From Amorphophallus konjac (Eukaryota > Streptophyta > Magnoliopsida > Alismatales > Araceae), in the NCBI GenBank assembly GCA_022559845.1, contig CM040128.1:219713643-219777642 (forward strand): DNA of 64,000 nucleotides. Direction: 5' to 3'. Both the position numbers and the translations under genes were made by a program. This document shows, one piece after another, positions 1 to 9,769 of the stretch (its first letter is position 1; each line of letters starts with the position of its first letter). Under the pieces are notes generated by a model. That model ran no database searches and was not told where the DNA came from. It was given only the letters and a program-made list of their open reading frames with translations.

Positions 1-583
1 CATAAAGAGGGCAGCAAAAGACCAGCCCATGCACTCAGATAATGAGTAGCCATACATAAACTCCGATCTCTCGGAGCGCTGTGAGACGTCAAATTACCAA
101 AGCCATGATAGATATTTGCAAGAGCAGCAGGTGCAAGTGCGAGTCTATGTCCATCAGCAAGAGTACAAGCAGGATAAATAAGCTCGGGCCGAACAAGACC
201 CTCCTCTCCATAAGGTACAACAAAAGTAGCAAGCGAGTAGACGAGATAAGCAGCAAGATAGGTCCGGTCTGGAATGTTACGGGGGTTCCACCCCGCATTC
301 GCTGGCGCAGGTAAATGGCGGCTACTCTCCTGAGGATGCAAGACAAGCTGATATTTTTGAGTCAAAGGTCTGTCATCCTCTGCAAAGCTCTCATAGAAAC
401 AGAACGGCCCATTGTAGAAATAAGAAACCCATGCATTGAGGCTGACCCTCACAGCACCAGAGGAAGCAGAAGGGGCCTTGCTTTTCCCAGCCCGGGCCAA
501 ATCCCGCCATACCTTCATCAGATATCGAAAGCTAAAGGATAAACCATACTCTCCCAGTCCTGTGGAGAAATTCCGGTGCAAAT
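1..583 (-). pseudogene. PMD protein of Tat element 1, second half (runs off the window)
   Basis: Minus-strand continuation of the PMD gene after the 584-3717 insertion. The segment aligns residue by residue with the second element at 29434-28905: both contain a WRDL(A/S)R(A/V)G stretch, VSLNAWVS or VTLNAWVS, NGPFCFYE or SGPFCFYE, TYLAAYL, PYGEEG or PHGEEG, and IYPAC followed by APAALANI. The gene therefore continues left of position 1. Whether one frame runs through the whole segment is not certain around positions 240-360, where two frames are open. Confidence 0.75.
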
Positions 584-3500
584 TGTCACGCCCCGAGTCT
601 TTAATTACAGCGGAAGACTCGCTCGGGGAGCGCGAACAGCCGGCATGGTAAGCCTCTTGCAAGCAAGAATCAATCAGAGCGCAAGACAATCACACAAGTA
701 AATGCAATTGCACAAGATTTAATCAAACTTCAACTTTATTTCATAATGCTCAATATTCAAGATACAATCACTAATTTGATTTCCATTCTACTAGACTCAA
801 GAAATAGGAAAATTACATTGACTCAATCTAGACACTTTAACTTCTTAAGTCTTCACTCTCATCTTTATAACACTTTCACTCGCTTCCGAACCCGCTACTA
901 GTATAGCCCGAATCCGAATCCGAACTATTTCCATCTCCTGAAAAATATTAAAAAATAGGTCATGCGCACACTTGCCCAGTAGGTATCTTCGCATCAACAT
1001 GAAGGCACTATTTAAGTAATTATCATTTTAGCTCTAAAGAAATAAGGTAAGACCATGCGAATGCGAATCAATCATGCGATCAAATCAATAGAAACAAGAT
1101 AACCATGTAAGATAGAATGATCAAGAATGAAGTAGCAAGAATATAACAAGAACATGATATTGGCCTTCCATGAACAAGAATGTAACGAGATTGTACTAGC
1201 AAGCCACATATTCCTCACTTTAGCATCTTATGCTTAAGAGCAAGTGCTTCGTGAATTTCTGTGGAATATCAAGCAAGAATGTCATGTTGTGCCGTGGATC
1301 TTCACTTATTTATAGAAATAGTACTCCCAGCGCAATGCGACTCTAGTAGCATCATACCCCATGGTTTATAAAATAGCATGTTTCCGGCAATCAGCCGAGG
1401 GGACTAGCATAGAGCCCTTGAACACAATCAGTGCTCGATCGCATCTTCAGTTATAAATTAAGCTACTTCCACGCAGTATAACAGTAACGTATGGCCAAAT
1501 ATAGCACTTCCAATAATTCCATGATAACTAAAATCAATGAATGAATGCTTCAATTTTGAATATATGAGATCAAGAATGATATTTAACTAAGTTATACTTA
1601 TTGAATAAATCGACAGCATAACGGTACTTTCCTTAACTTCCATTCCTTTTAGATCCATTTAAGCAATATGACAAGTTCTAGATCATCAAGGTTTGTCTAG
1701 AATCAATGGAATATCAACCCTTGGTCAAACCTTGGGTTAACATAAACAAGCTATGTAACGGTCATTGGCTGGGCCGTTACATTATGTAACGCGCCAGTAA
1801 TAGGCCGTTACAGTGATCCGAGTCCAGAAGGATAAAAATAGACCCAGAGGAATGTGACGGTCTGGCACTGGGCCGTTACATGAGCCTGACGGTCCAGTTC
1901 AAGGCCGTTACATTTCAAAAATCAAAAACCACGATAGAGTGTTCTAATTAATGGGCTTTCATTGGTACAACCAACTCGGCGTCCTAGTGGGAATCGCAGG
2001 CTCGCGGAGAATTACGGAGGCCTTGAAACAATGATTTCCTAGTCCATTGGAAGGATTATCCAATAGAGAGGTCCTCATGTCCAAGATAGTGTTCCTATAG
2101 TGCAATGTGTGAACTAATGACATCATATCGGAGTAAGTGCCATGTACTTATAGAATTGACTCTATTGACAGGTAGTGACATGTATAATAAATGTGAAAAC
2201 CGTGATGAAAACTCCGTCAATATAATGCTAACAAGTCATGCTTTTATAATCATGCTTTAATAGTACAAAACTATAGGTTTTAGCTTCATGAAATTAGCAT
2301 AGCTTAAAAATAAAAGTGATACCAAAACATGCAATACCTGTTATGAACGATCAAATAACCTTAAAACATGAGATCAGGTTATAACTTAGATAACTAGGCT
2401 TAAACAATGGTAATATTGGCAAGTTATAATCTGTCAAAGGTTGACAGTACACATGATATAACGGTCTGGAGATGGGGCGTCACAGTGAAAGTGACGGTCA
2501 GGACCTAGCCGTTACATGATTGTAACGCGTCTGTCCAAGCGCGTTAGAAACAACAGTGCAATTCAAATATCACAGAGTGTGTAATGGTCTGTCGTAGGGC
2601 CGTTACTTGGAAGCGACGGTCCTATGCTAATGCGTTACAGTATCTGTTAACAGATAACAATCATAGAAACTAAGAGATCAACTCACATCATGTCTTTTAT
2701 CAAAACATGATGAGTTTCTAGTCATGTTAACGAAGTAAGGCCATCTACATGCATAGGTAATCATGAATAGATGAATAGTCATGTTTTAATTTCTTAATTT
2801 GGCTAAGAGGTGCATGATGTGCATAGAACAAATAAAACATGAAATCAATGCTCTACCATGCATGTAATTCAATCAAACCAGAGGGCTTTTAGTCCTATCC
2901 TATTGTTTTTGCCGTTCATGAGATAACCTACCTCTTACTTAGACTGTAGTTTCTGAATTTGGTTGAGAACCGTGCCCTAGATCCCTTCCTTCTCTTGTGA
3001 CTTTTTCAGCAACTTCTTTAGGCTCTAACTCCACGCCCTCTTGACCTAAAGATGTGAAATTCGGAGGGGAGTTAGTCTAAAGTATTGTAAACAAATTATT
3101 CTAAAGAACTTACCTGCGATAATGACTCCTTACCTTGCTTCCTTATGCCCAAAAAGTAAGGGTCGCACAGTTCAGAACTATGCCCTATTTATAGAGTTTA
3201 GGCTAGGTTTTGAGGATTAGATCGAGTTTAGAGTCCTTATTTCATCAAATCATAATCTCTAAGAGTCCTTAGAGTTTTTACAATCCTTCCCAAGTCGATC
3301 CATAGTGGATAGGAACATCAAGTTCCAATCTTTTCATGAGTCCCTTCACTTACGGAACTAACAGGAATGTAACGGTCGAGTGCTCATGCGTTACATGGCT
3401 GTGGCGGTCTTACGATAGACCGTTACAGTCATCGTAGCTTAGAGTTTCAATTTATGAAAACTCTCTTGTTAATTATCCAAATCATTATCTTATAGTATTA

Positions 3501-3717
3501 GTATTTATCCTTAATATCCGTGGATAGACTTAATTACCTTCTAGAATGTGGGCCTAACTTAATGGGCCTGAGTTAAAAACCTTTTGGACTTTAATTAAGT
3601 GGTTTGGGTTAATTGATTAACACAATTTTGGCCTTATATTGATTATTTAGCCCAATTAATGCCAGAATATTATTTAAATAACTAGAAATTACTTTTTATA
3701 AATTTTGGGGCTCTAGA
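584..3717. mobile_element. 3.1 kb insertion in the PMD gene, TGTCACGCCCC to CTCTAGA, no coding capacity
   Basis: The PMD reading frame stops making sense at both edges and joins correctly when this block is removed. The flanks carry CAAAT on both sides (579-583 and 3718-3722), a 5-bp target duplication. An equally good reading is an element running 584-3719 with TG...CA ends (TGTC...GACA) and a 3-bp duplication AAT. The ends share a weak inverted repeat around GCCCC. No ORF of note lies inside. The block is AT-rich, has a TATA-like box on the minus strand (about 3186-3194) and carries eleven short hairpins of the TGTAACGG type. A solo LTR of a different gypsy element, or a non-autonomous element, are the main options. 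Confidence 0.65.
1754..3426. repeat. eleven imperfect hairpins of the TGTAACGGTC / GGCCGTTACA type
   Basis: Short inverted repeats at 1754-1781, 1785-1812, 1853-1880, 1887-1912, 2457-2484, 2491-2516, 2521-2548, 2581-2606, 2613-2639, 3368-3395 and 3401-3426. Each has a left arm like TGTAACGGTC, a loop of about 8-11 unrelated bases and a right arm like GGCCGTTACA. They mostly occur as close pairs a few bases apart. Loops differ in sequence while arms are kept, and several arm changes are paired (GCG on the left with CGC on the right). The function is unknown. Confidence 0.75.
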
Positions 3718-4710
3718 CAAATCATCGAGAGTAACTTCTTCATAAGGCCGCCCCGAGATGGGTAAACCTGAGATCCTGTACAAACTCCACAAATCCAGGG
3801 AGGTTTCACCCTCAGCAGTAGCAAAAGTATTGTAGCGGCGGTTGAAGCGCTCCGCCAAAGCCTGAAGCAACTCAACATGACACGGGTATCTGTATAATGC
3901 TGCTGTGACTGCATGCCGAATGCCAACGAGGTCCAGAAGCCGGCTATAATGGTAAAGTACGCCCGCCAGCCATTCTGTGGCTCCTAAATGAAATTTATGG
4001 GAGGGAACCACGGACCATTTTCCATACCAGCTGGGAGAAGACCCGCTTACAATTTTATCGAGCAAACATAACTTGTCATACCCTTCACCAGCAAATTCTG
4101 TGCCCGAAGGACATAAAAAGCAACCAGAAATAACATCTGACAAAGTCTTGTGATGACCCCCTAAATCCCAAATAGCAGGTGCAAAAGATTTCACCTTAGT
4201 CGGACATCCTGTCTCAGCACTGAAGAAGCCCAGCTGGGAGGAGGCCGGATACTGAATATGACGACCATTACCCAACGGGAAACTGGGGAATGAAGTCTTG
4301 CAAGTCCCCAACATGCTATCACGACCCACCAGAATCGCCCTCTCAATTTGGCACCGGGCCGCAGGCAAGCAACTGTCACCCTCTTCCATGTCTGGGGGAA
4401 TAAAATTCTGGATGAAAGGAAATAAATACCTGTCCAAGGGAAAATGCCTCGGATATTCGCGCGGTCGCTGATATACATAGAAGCCTCTTTGAGGAATAAG
4501 CAAGCTCAAGTCAATTACACCACCTTCAGATTCATCCTCTGGGAGGGGGCCAGTAGCAATCATGGAAAGCCCCCGATCAAGTGAAAAAATATTCTCCGCA
4601 GTTATTCTCGGAGAACCCCACGAAGGCATCAACTTCTTGGAAGTGATTGGGATTGTCTCCTTGTACATCCCCTTTGACCAGCGACCACTGCTCTCCCTAG
4701 CACGAGACAT
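3718..4710 (-). pseudogene. plant-mobile-domain (PMD) protein of Tat element 1, first half, split by insertion
   Basis: Antisense ORF starting at the ATG at 4708-4710 (MSRARESS), the position equivalent to the start of the matching gene in the second element (30493). It encodes about 330 residues before running into the insertion. The C-terminal part carries the plant mobile domain signature: RYNTF, GETSLDLW, then RISGLPI and GRPYEE. The next residues (LDDL) break off at 3718 and resume at 583 as LHRNFSTGLGEYG, so reading across the insertion restores similarity to the other copy. PMD proteins (PF10536; Arabidopsis MAIN/MAIL family) are known both as host proteins and as genes carried by Tat-lineage retrotransposons; their role in the element is unknown. 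No stop was seen before the insertion. Confidence 0.8.
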
Positions 4711-5164
4711 GATGGCTGCTGCAAAAAAACAAAACAAAACAACACAACAACAAAAAAAAGAAAAGATGAATGGTCAGTTTCAAATAAAATTGATAGCGAA
4801 CTGACAAAGTCAAGAATGCACGGGGTGGCCGCCGTCACCCTTGGCTCCGACGGACCCCCCGTGGGGGGCATTTGTTGACCCCATAAAATAATTTTACAAA
4901 ATTCAGATTTAAAAAAAAACTTCTGAGGAAGAAATATGCACATATTCAACAAGCGACGACTAAGGGTCGTCAATGAAAGTCAAGAGTATCAAGAAGACAA
5001 TATATGTTGGTACTCATTTCCAACCATGGAGAAGATATGTGAATGGATGACAATCCAATACAGCATTAAGCTGTCACCGGGGGTTATGTTGTCCACTTGC
5101 TTCACTCACTATGGTGCAATATGATGGAAACAAAGAAAATGGTTTCATTCCTTTAATAAATAGA

Positions 5165-5371
5165 GTTCCAGAGATTGGGAACACCCCATCTCCTGGATCT
5201 TAAGGCTGCTTTTTGGAGTATTCCTCGGAACTATTTCAGATAACAGAACCTGCAGAAGACAGAATGGAGCAGGCTCTGTTCAGCCCCCCTCTATCGAAGC
5301 AGCGTGCTGAATTTGCAGTGGAAATCATTAACAAATACCCATGTAGCTAGCCTGGTGGACTTTGGCTGTGG
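5165..5371 (+). pseudogene. HEN1: HEN1 (small RNA 2'-O-methyltransferase) fragment
   Basis: Plus-strand frames read LEYSSELFQITEPAEDR, then MEQALFSPPLSKQR and, after a small frameshift, SLVDFGCGSG. This is the junction of the FKBP-like region and the methyltransferase domain of plant HEN1, whose SAM-binding motif begins LVDFGCGSG. HEN1 methylates the 3' ends of plant miRNAs and siRNAs. Only about 65 residues are present, with a stop (TAG near 5348) and at least one frameshift, so it is not functional. No intron sequence is visible. It joins the next fragment directly after the GCGSG codons. Sequence from about 5040 to 5165 also has an open stretch (YDGNKENGFIPLINRV) that I could not assign. 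Confidence 0.85.
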
Positions 5372-6085
5372 TTCAGGTCAGTGGTGATAGCTGCATCTTT
5401 ATATGGAAGCTGCCTGCTCCATTATCATCCAAAATATTGCAGAAGACCAAGGAAAATGCTGGTTGGCTCTTTACACCAGTTGCAACCCAATCAACTACCT
5501 CATTGGAGGGTACACAGTGCAAAGTGGAAAGTCCACGTCCTAATGTTGACTATGATTGTGGCCCAAAGGTGGTAATATCACACAAGGAAGATAACAGAGT
5601 TGCTGTTGACAATGGTTTCAGAGAAGACTTGACATTTATGATTTCAAGGCTTCCAAAGTGGGCACAGACTAAAGTGGCAAGCAAACCTGTCAAGTCCCAG
5701 GACTCTGATACCATCATTTCCAGTCAAGTCTCACTTTCAGAGTGTTCTAACTTGGAAATCATGGACAAAATGGTCCTACTGCTTTGGGAAGCTCCTTTAG
5801 TGGTGATCTTAGTCTAAATGCTTCAAGAGGTCAAGATATTCTAAGCTGCAGTTCACAGGGAAGAATTATGCACTCAAAGGACTTAGTTCATCTTGATGAA
5901 ATTAATTCACCAGAAGGAAGAAATTCTAGAGGCACCAAAAGCCTAGATTCCTTTCTGAACTCATCAGAAGAGCTATTAGTTGAGGAATGTAGTACTTATG
6001 ATGTCATGGAAACCATATCACTTGATGTTACTGCCCAAGAAAATCTCACGACACTTTCAGTTCTTGAGAATGTCAACGTATCAGG
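5372..6085 (+). pseudogene. WD40-repeat protein (MABP1/WDR62-like plant transducin family) fragment
   Basis: Begins VSGDSCIFIWKLPAPLSS, a terminal WD40 blade of the plant MABP1/WDR62-like family, followed by a low-complexity region and RLPKWAQTKV, also typical of that family. The frame is open from 5362 to 5817; the next stretch (5784-6100: LNASRGQDILSCSSQGR and following) is in another frame, so a frameshift lies near 5790. The fragment starts exactly at the end of the HEN1 piece, as if two exon ends had been joined. The family assignment rests on remembered motifs and is less sure than for HEN1 or DDB1. Confidence 0.65.
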
Positions 6086-6089
6086 TGGC

Positions 6090-6335
6090 AGAGCGGAATG
6101 CATGTCAAGTATGCATTGGGAGATGGCCACCTGTTCAACTTTCTGTTGAGCTTGACTACTGGTGAGCTATCTGATAGGAAAAAAGTGTCTTTGGGGACAG
6201 CCTATCACGCTTCGTATGTGTTTCCAGCATCAGATAGGCCCACTATTATATATATCAGCAACAAAAAAATTATTACTGTATAGCAATGAAAATTTGAAGG
6301 AAGTCACCTACATGGTCTCACAAGAAAAGAGCCAA
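6090..6335 (+). pseudogene. DDB1: DDB1 (damaged-DNA-binding protein 1) fragment
   Basis: Reads YALGDGHLFNFLLSLTTGEL, then DRKKVSLGT, and in a second frame QPITLR; after a degenerate patch it continues ASDRPTIIYISNKK and SNENLKEVTYM. These blocks occur in this order in the middle beta-propeller region of DDB1, the adaptor of CUL4 ubiquitin ligases. About 80 residues are present, with frame changes near 6195 and 6270. It follows the WD40 fragment on the same strand without visible intron. It cannot encode a working protein. Confidence 0.85.
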
Positions 6336-6451
6336 AGACAAGATGAGAATCCTCCGTACAAGTCAAAGAACACAAAGAAGCTTTCCACGTGTTGAGGGGA
6401 AATTTTTTTAAGAAGTACGGACTCCTTTTATAGGAGAAAGAGACCCCAATA

Positions 6452-6750
6452 GGCCGGAGGGGCCCTCCACCCTGCCTGCAGGCCGGAGGGTGCTCCTCCG
6501 CCCTGCTGACAGGCCGGAGGGGCCCTCCGACCTGCTGGCAGGCCGGAGGGAGTTCCTCCGCCCTACTGACAGGCCGGAGGGGCCCTCCAACCTGCTGGCA
6601 GGCCGGAGGAAAATCCTCCGCCCTGTTAGCAGGCCGGAGGGAGTCCCTCCGCCCTGCCAGCAGGCCGGAGGGGCCCTCCCCCTGCTAGCAGGCCGGAGGA
6701 CCCTCCTCCGCCCTGTTAGCAGGCCGGAGGGGGGTTCTCCGACCATGGGC
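6452..6750. repeat. minisatellite of ~30-bp GGCCGGAGG units in LTR 1
   Basis: About ten tandem units of roughly 30 bp, each starting GGCCGGAGG and ending near CCTGCTGGCA. Each unit contains CGGAGG followed by CCTCCG, so every unit can fold on itself. It ends about 190 bp upstream of the LTR TATA box. Confidence 0.9.
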
Positions 6751-6931
6751 CCATGCGACTGTAAAAAAAGAGAGAGAGAGAGAAGAGAAAAAAAAGAAAG
6801 AAGGAAGGAAAGAAAAATAAATGTTGCGGTTACATAATATGAAAAGGCATGGAGGAGAAGATGAAGGGTGTTACCTTTTGAGATTCCACCGGAGGAGAAG
6901 AAGATGAAGCCCCCTCCGCCCTTTCTCCAAG

Positions 6932-6943
6932 CCAATATAAAAA
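6932..6943 (+). promoter_or_regulatory. CCAAT/TATA promoter core of LTR 1
   Basis: CCAATATAAAAAGCTCCC has a TATAAAAA box at 6936-6943. The second element's LTR has TATAAAAGCTCCCC at the equivalent place (10137), which supports the assignment. Transcription would start about 30 bp downstream, near 6967. Confidence 0.55.
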
Positions 6944-7905
6944 GCTCCCACTAGGAGCCAAGAGGGGGACAGACACAGCAAAAACGAGAGAAACCACAAG
7001 AGAAGGAAGAGAACAGAGCAGCAAGCAGACAAAAGAGAAAAAGGAAGACAAAGACAGCCACTACAAAAAGAAGGAAGACAACAAAGACAAGGAAAGAAAA
7101 AGGAAACAAGGACTACAAGCACAACAGCCTTTCTTTTTCAGCAGGTCGCATTCCTCTTTTGGGTAGGGTTTTGTTAAGACAAAGTCTACTTTATGTGGAG
7201 AGGATGTTTAAGGAAATTTGACTAAGATACCCTCTATTAAGGGTGATATGTACAAAAAGGCCTAAATAGGCTCAAGTAAATTCAAGTGCTTCTACGTACA
7301 ACTATTTGATGAGCTAGGAAGAATATTGTTTCAAGTTCTTATATTCAAGACCCCACGGGAGATTATGACGTACAAAATTATGCATTTATCCCTATTTTAT
7401 TGGGAAATCACATAAATATTCAGAACGGATCAAGCAAGGACTTTTTAAAAAATCTAAAATTCAATTGTGAAGGTCTCATTACTCCCTCATGTAGCTAAAG
7501 TTGGCAAAAGATCATACCATGACTACGAGGATATAAAATTGCAAATATACCCTTTAAGTATAGGAAATTATGCAAGTATCCAATAATCTGGTCAGATTTC
7601 AGATTAACAAATTTTAAGTATAGGAAATTATGCAACTGAGAACGACTATCTTGACAAAAGGGGCTAATATTATGAGGGCAAGAAAACGTCTTTAGCAATT
7701 TTAATCAAGGGTGTTCGGATTTATCTGATGTAAATTAACACCGATTCCGATCGGTGGGGAAGAGTCCAGTACACGAATTCTTAAATCGTCTGATAAAACA
7801 CGCGCGCGGAAATTATAATATGCAAGCATTAAAAAGGCTAAAACACATGTGCATATTAAGACAAAAATTTATTCGTTTATTTCTTCCGCGTGTAAACAGC
7901 CGTGG

Positions 7906-8740
7906 AACTATTATCTGCCATGATCTACACGCAAAACAATAACTAATAATAAAAATTATTTTAATTTCTATTTAAAAAATTAATCTAAAAAATTTATCTA
8001 AAGAACTATAATCTACCATGGGGGTCGGGGAGAGGAGGGAGATAGGGAGGGAAAGTCGGGAGACAGAGAGGGAGAGAGAATGAGAGAGAGGAGGGAGACA
8101 GCGGGAGAGAGACAGAGAGAGGAGGGAGATAGAGAGAGGGGTCAGAGGGGAGAGCAGAGAGTGACTGAGAGAGAGAGGAGGAGGAGGAGGAGGGAGAGTG
8201 GGAGACAGAGAGGGGGAGATTGAGAGAGAGTCGAGAGAGAAGGGAGACAGAGAGAGGGGTCGGAGGGGAGAGCCTCTCTGTCTCCCTCCTCTCTCTCAGT
8301 CGCTCTCTGTAGTCGCTCTCTGTTAGACAGAGAGAGGGGTCGGAGGGGATTGAGAGCGACTACAGAGAGCGACTGAGAGAGAGGAGGGAGACAGAGAGAG
8401 GGGTCGGAGGGGAGAGCGGAGAGTGACTGAGAGAGAGAGAGGAGGAGGAGGAGGAGGGAGAGTGGGAGATAGAGAGGGAGAGACTGAGAGAGAGAAGGGA
8501 GACAGAGAGAGGGGTCGGAGGGGAGAGCGGAGAGAGAGAAAGAGAGAGAGAGAGGAGGAGGAGGAGGAGGGAGAGTGGGAGACAGAGAGGGAGAGACTGA
8601 GAGAGAGTCGAGGAGGGAGAGAGAGGGGCTGGGGGGTTGCTCCGGTGAGAGAGAGAGCGGAGGGAGACAGAGAGAGGGGCGCCGAGGGGGAGAGCAGAGA
8701 GAGAGAGAGAGAGGGGCAGGGGGGGACTCACCGGCGGCGG
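7906..8740. repeat. GA-rich low-complexity and minisatellite DNA
   Basis: From about 8020 the sequence is almost pure GAGAG/GGAGG with longer recurring units (GACAGAGAGAGGGGTCGGAGG and neighbours, repeated at ~110 bp). Long arginine/glutamate or serine/leucine reading frames here are by-products of the composition. 7906-8020 is AT-rich with nothing recognisable. Confidence 0.9.
8274..8398. repeat. perfect 47-bp inverted repeat with 31-base loop
   Basis: The arm 8274-8320 is the exact reverse complement of 8352-8398; the spacer is 8321-8351. The left arm is the only CT-rich stretch inside a GA-rich block, so a local inversion of one repeat unit would explain it. Confidence 0.9.
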
Positions 8741-9214
8741 AGGAGGAAGATGCCGGAGCCCGCGTGGGAAGCCGCAGCCGGGGAGGACCGGAGGAGGAGG
8801 ACCTCGCGTCGTTGCCGCAGCCGGGGAGGACCGGAGGAGGAAGACGACAAACCCGCCCGCGGGGGAAGTCGCAGCCTGCGGGGAGGTGACGTCGGGGCCC
8901 TCGACGACGACGACTGCGGTGGACGGCGGACGAGAGCTAGGGCAATCGCGTCGAACGGGACGGGGGGGGAGAGGCAATGAACGGGACGGGGGTTGACCAT
9001 CGCGGGGGTGAGGGGGTTAAGTAGCAGGTCGGTCGCGCCCGCGGGCGGGTTACCGGGTCGGCTCGGGCGCGCGGAACCAAGGCGACCGGGCGCCCGCCTT
9101 GGCGCCCAGACCGCCTAGGCGGTCCGCCTGGGTCGCTTTTTCACCCTCCTGAAAAGCGACAGTCCGCCTCTCACATTCAGCAGCGCCTAGGCGCCCGCCT
9201 TGACTACTATGGAA
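8741..9214. other. GC-rich stretch without a supported gene
   Basis: Very GC-rich DNA with CCGGGGAGGACCGGAGGAGG repeated at about 8778 and 8820, then palindromic sequence around 9080-9205 including the perfect 16-mer GACCGCCTAGGCGGTC (9109-9124) and GCGCCTAGGCGCCCGCC. Similar CCTAGGCG-rich repeats are common in plant genomes, but I cannot assign a family. Short ORFs here are compositional. Confidence 0.6.
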
Positions 9215-9645
9215 ATAACCTCATCATTCGACTTCCTGAGTATTCCTCGTCTTCATTTCTTAACTTCTCGGAAATAACTCCGCCATTTGACTTCTTGGGT
9301 ATTCCTCATCTTGATTTCTTGACTTCTCGAAAATAACCCTGTCATTTGACTTTTTGGGTATTCCTCGTCTTCATTTCTTGATTTCCGAAGATAGTCCCGT
9401 CACCTCTTGACTTCCTGGACATATCTTGCCATTTCTCGACTTCTCGGAGTTTGCCTCGTCGTTTGACTTCCTGGGCGCTCTTAGCTTCCTTTCTTGATTT
9501 CTCGGAAATAGCCCCGTCATTTGGCTTTCTAGGCATTCTTCGTCTTCATTGCTTGACTTTCTGGAGATAGCCTCGTCACTTCTTGACCTATTGTGCTTAT
9601 CTGCCATTTCTTGATTTTTGTCAAAGTTTACTTGCAATTTTACCC
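9215..9645. repeat. minisatellite, ~70-bp units
   Basis: About six degenerate tandem copies of a unit containing TCATTTGACTT, TATTCCTCGTCTTCATTTCT and GACTTCTCGGAAATA. 9646-9769 is the left flank of the big Tat element and holds nothing recognisable. Confidence 0.85.
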
Positions 9646-9764
9646 ATTTTTGAGTTTCCAGATATGATTGCTCTTGGACGTCAAAAAGATGAGTTTAGAT
9701 GGTTAGCCATAAGTCGAACTCAGGAAAGCGCACACTGCTTTAGGGAAGGGACTTGCCCCGCTTC

Positions 9765-9769
9765 ACCGA
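9765..9769. repeat. target-site duplication ACCGA, left copy
   Basis: ACCGA immediately precedes the 5' LTR and is repeated exactly after the 3' LTR (32924-32928). Confidence 0.9.

Larger units (their letters stand above)
1..7905 (+). mobile_element. Tat-type LTR retrotransposon 1, 3' part
   Basis: This is the 3' end of a large Ty3/gypsy element of the same broad family as the complete element at 9770-32923. It has the same order of parts: an antisense PMD gene, a G-rich polypurine tract-like stretch (4862-4869) and a 3' LTR starting with TGTTGACCCC at 4873. The 3' end is placed near 7905 by alignment to the last ~150 bp of the other element's LTR, which is only moderately similar, so the end is uncertain by about 20 bp. 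Gag, pol and the 5' LTR would lie left of the window. The internal part is split by a 3.1 kb insertion at 584-3717. Confidence 0.75.
4873..7905 (+). repeat. 3' LTR of Tat element 1, carrying captured host gene pieces
   Basis: Starts TGTTGACCCC directly after a G-rich tract, as in the second element (TGTTGAACTC at 30687). The right part (about 7705-7905) aligns with the end of that element's LTR: both read GGTGTTCGGA, then a GATGTAAAT-like stretch, CCGAT..CGGT, GTCCAG and an ATCGTCTGAT-like motif. It contains a CCAAT/TATA promoter at 6932-6943 preceded by a GC-rich minisatellite, an architecture shared with other LTRs here. About 1.2 kb of its left half consists of host gene fragments. The other LTR of this element is outside the window. 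Confidence 0.65.

Noticed and set aside
6408..6935. Repeat-containing ORFs across the GGCCGGAGG minisatellite on both strands
   Set aside because: Products of the ~30-bp repeat, a multiple of three; no protein-like content outside the repeat.
8360..8980. ORFs of 185-205 residues on both strands in GA-rich DNA
   Set aside because: Arginine/glutamate and serine/leucine strings come from the simple repeat; no start context, domain or exon signal.
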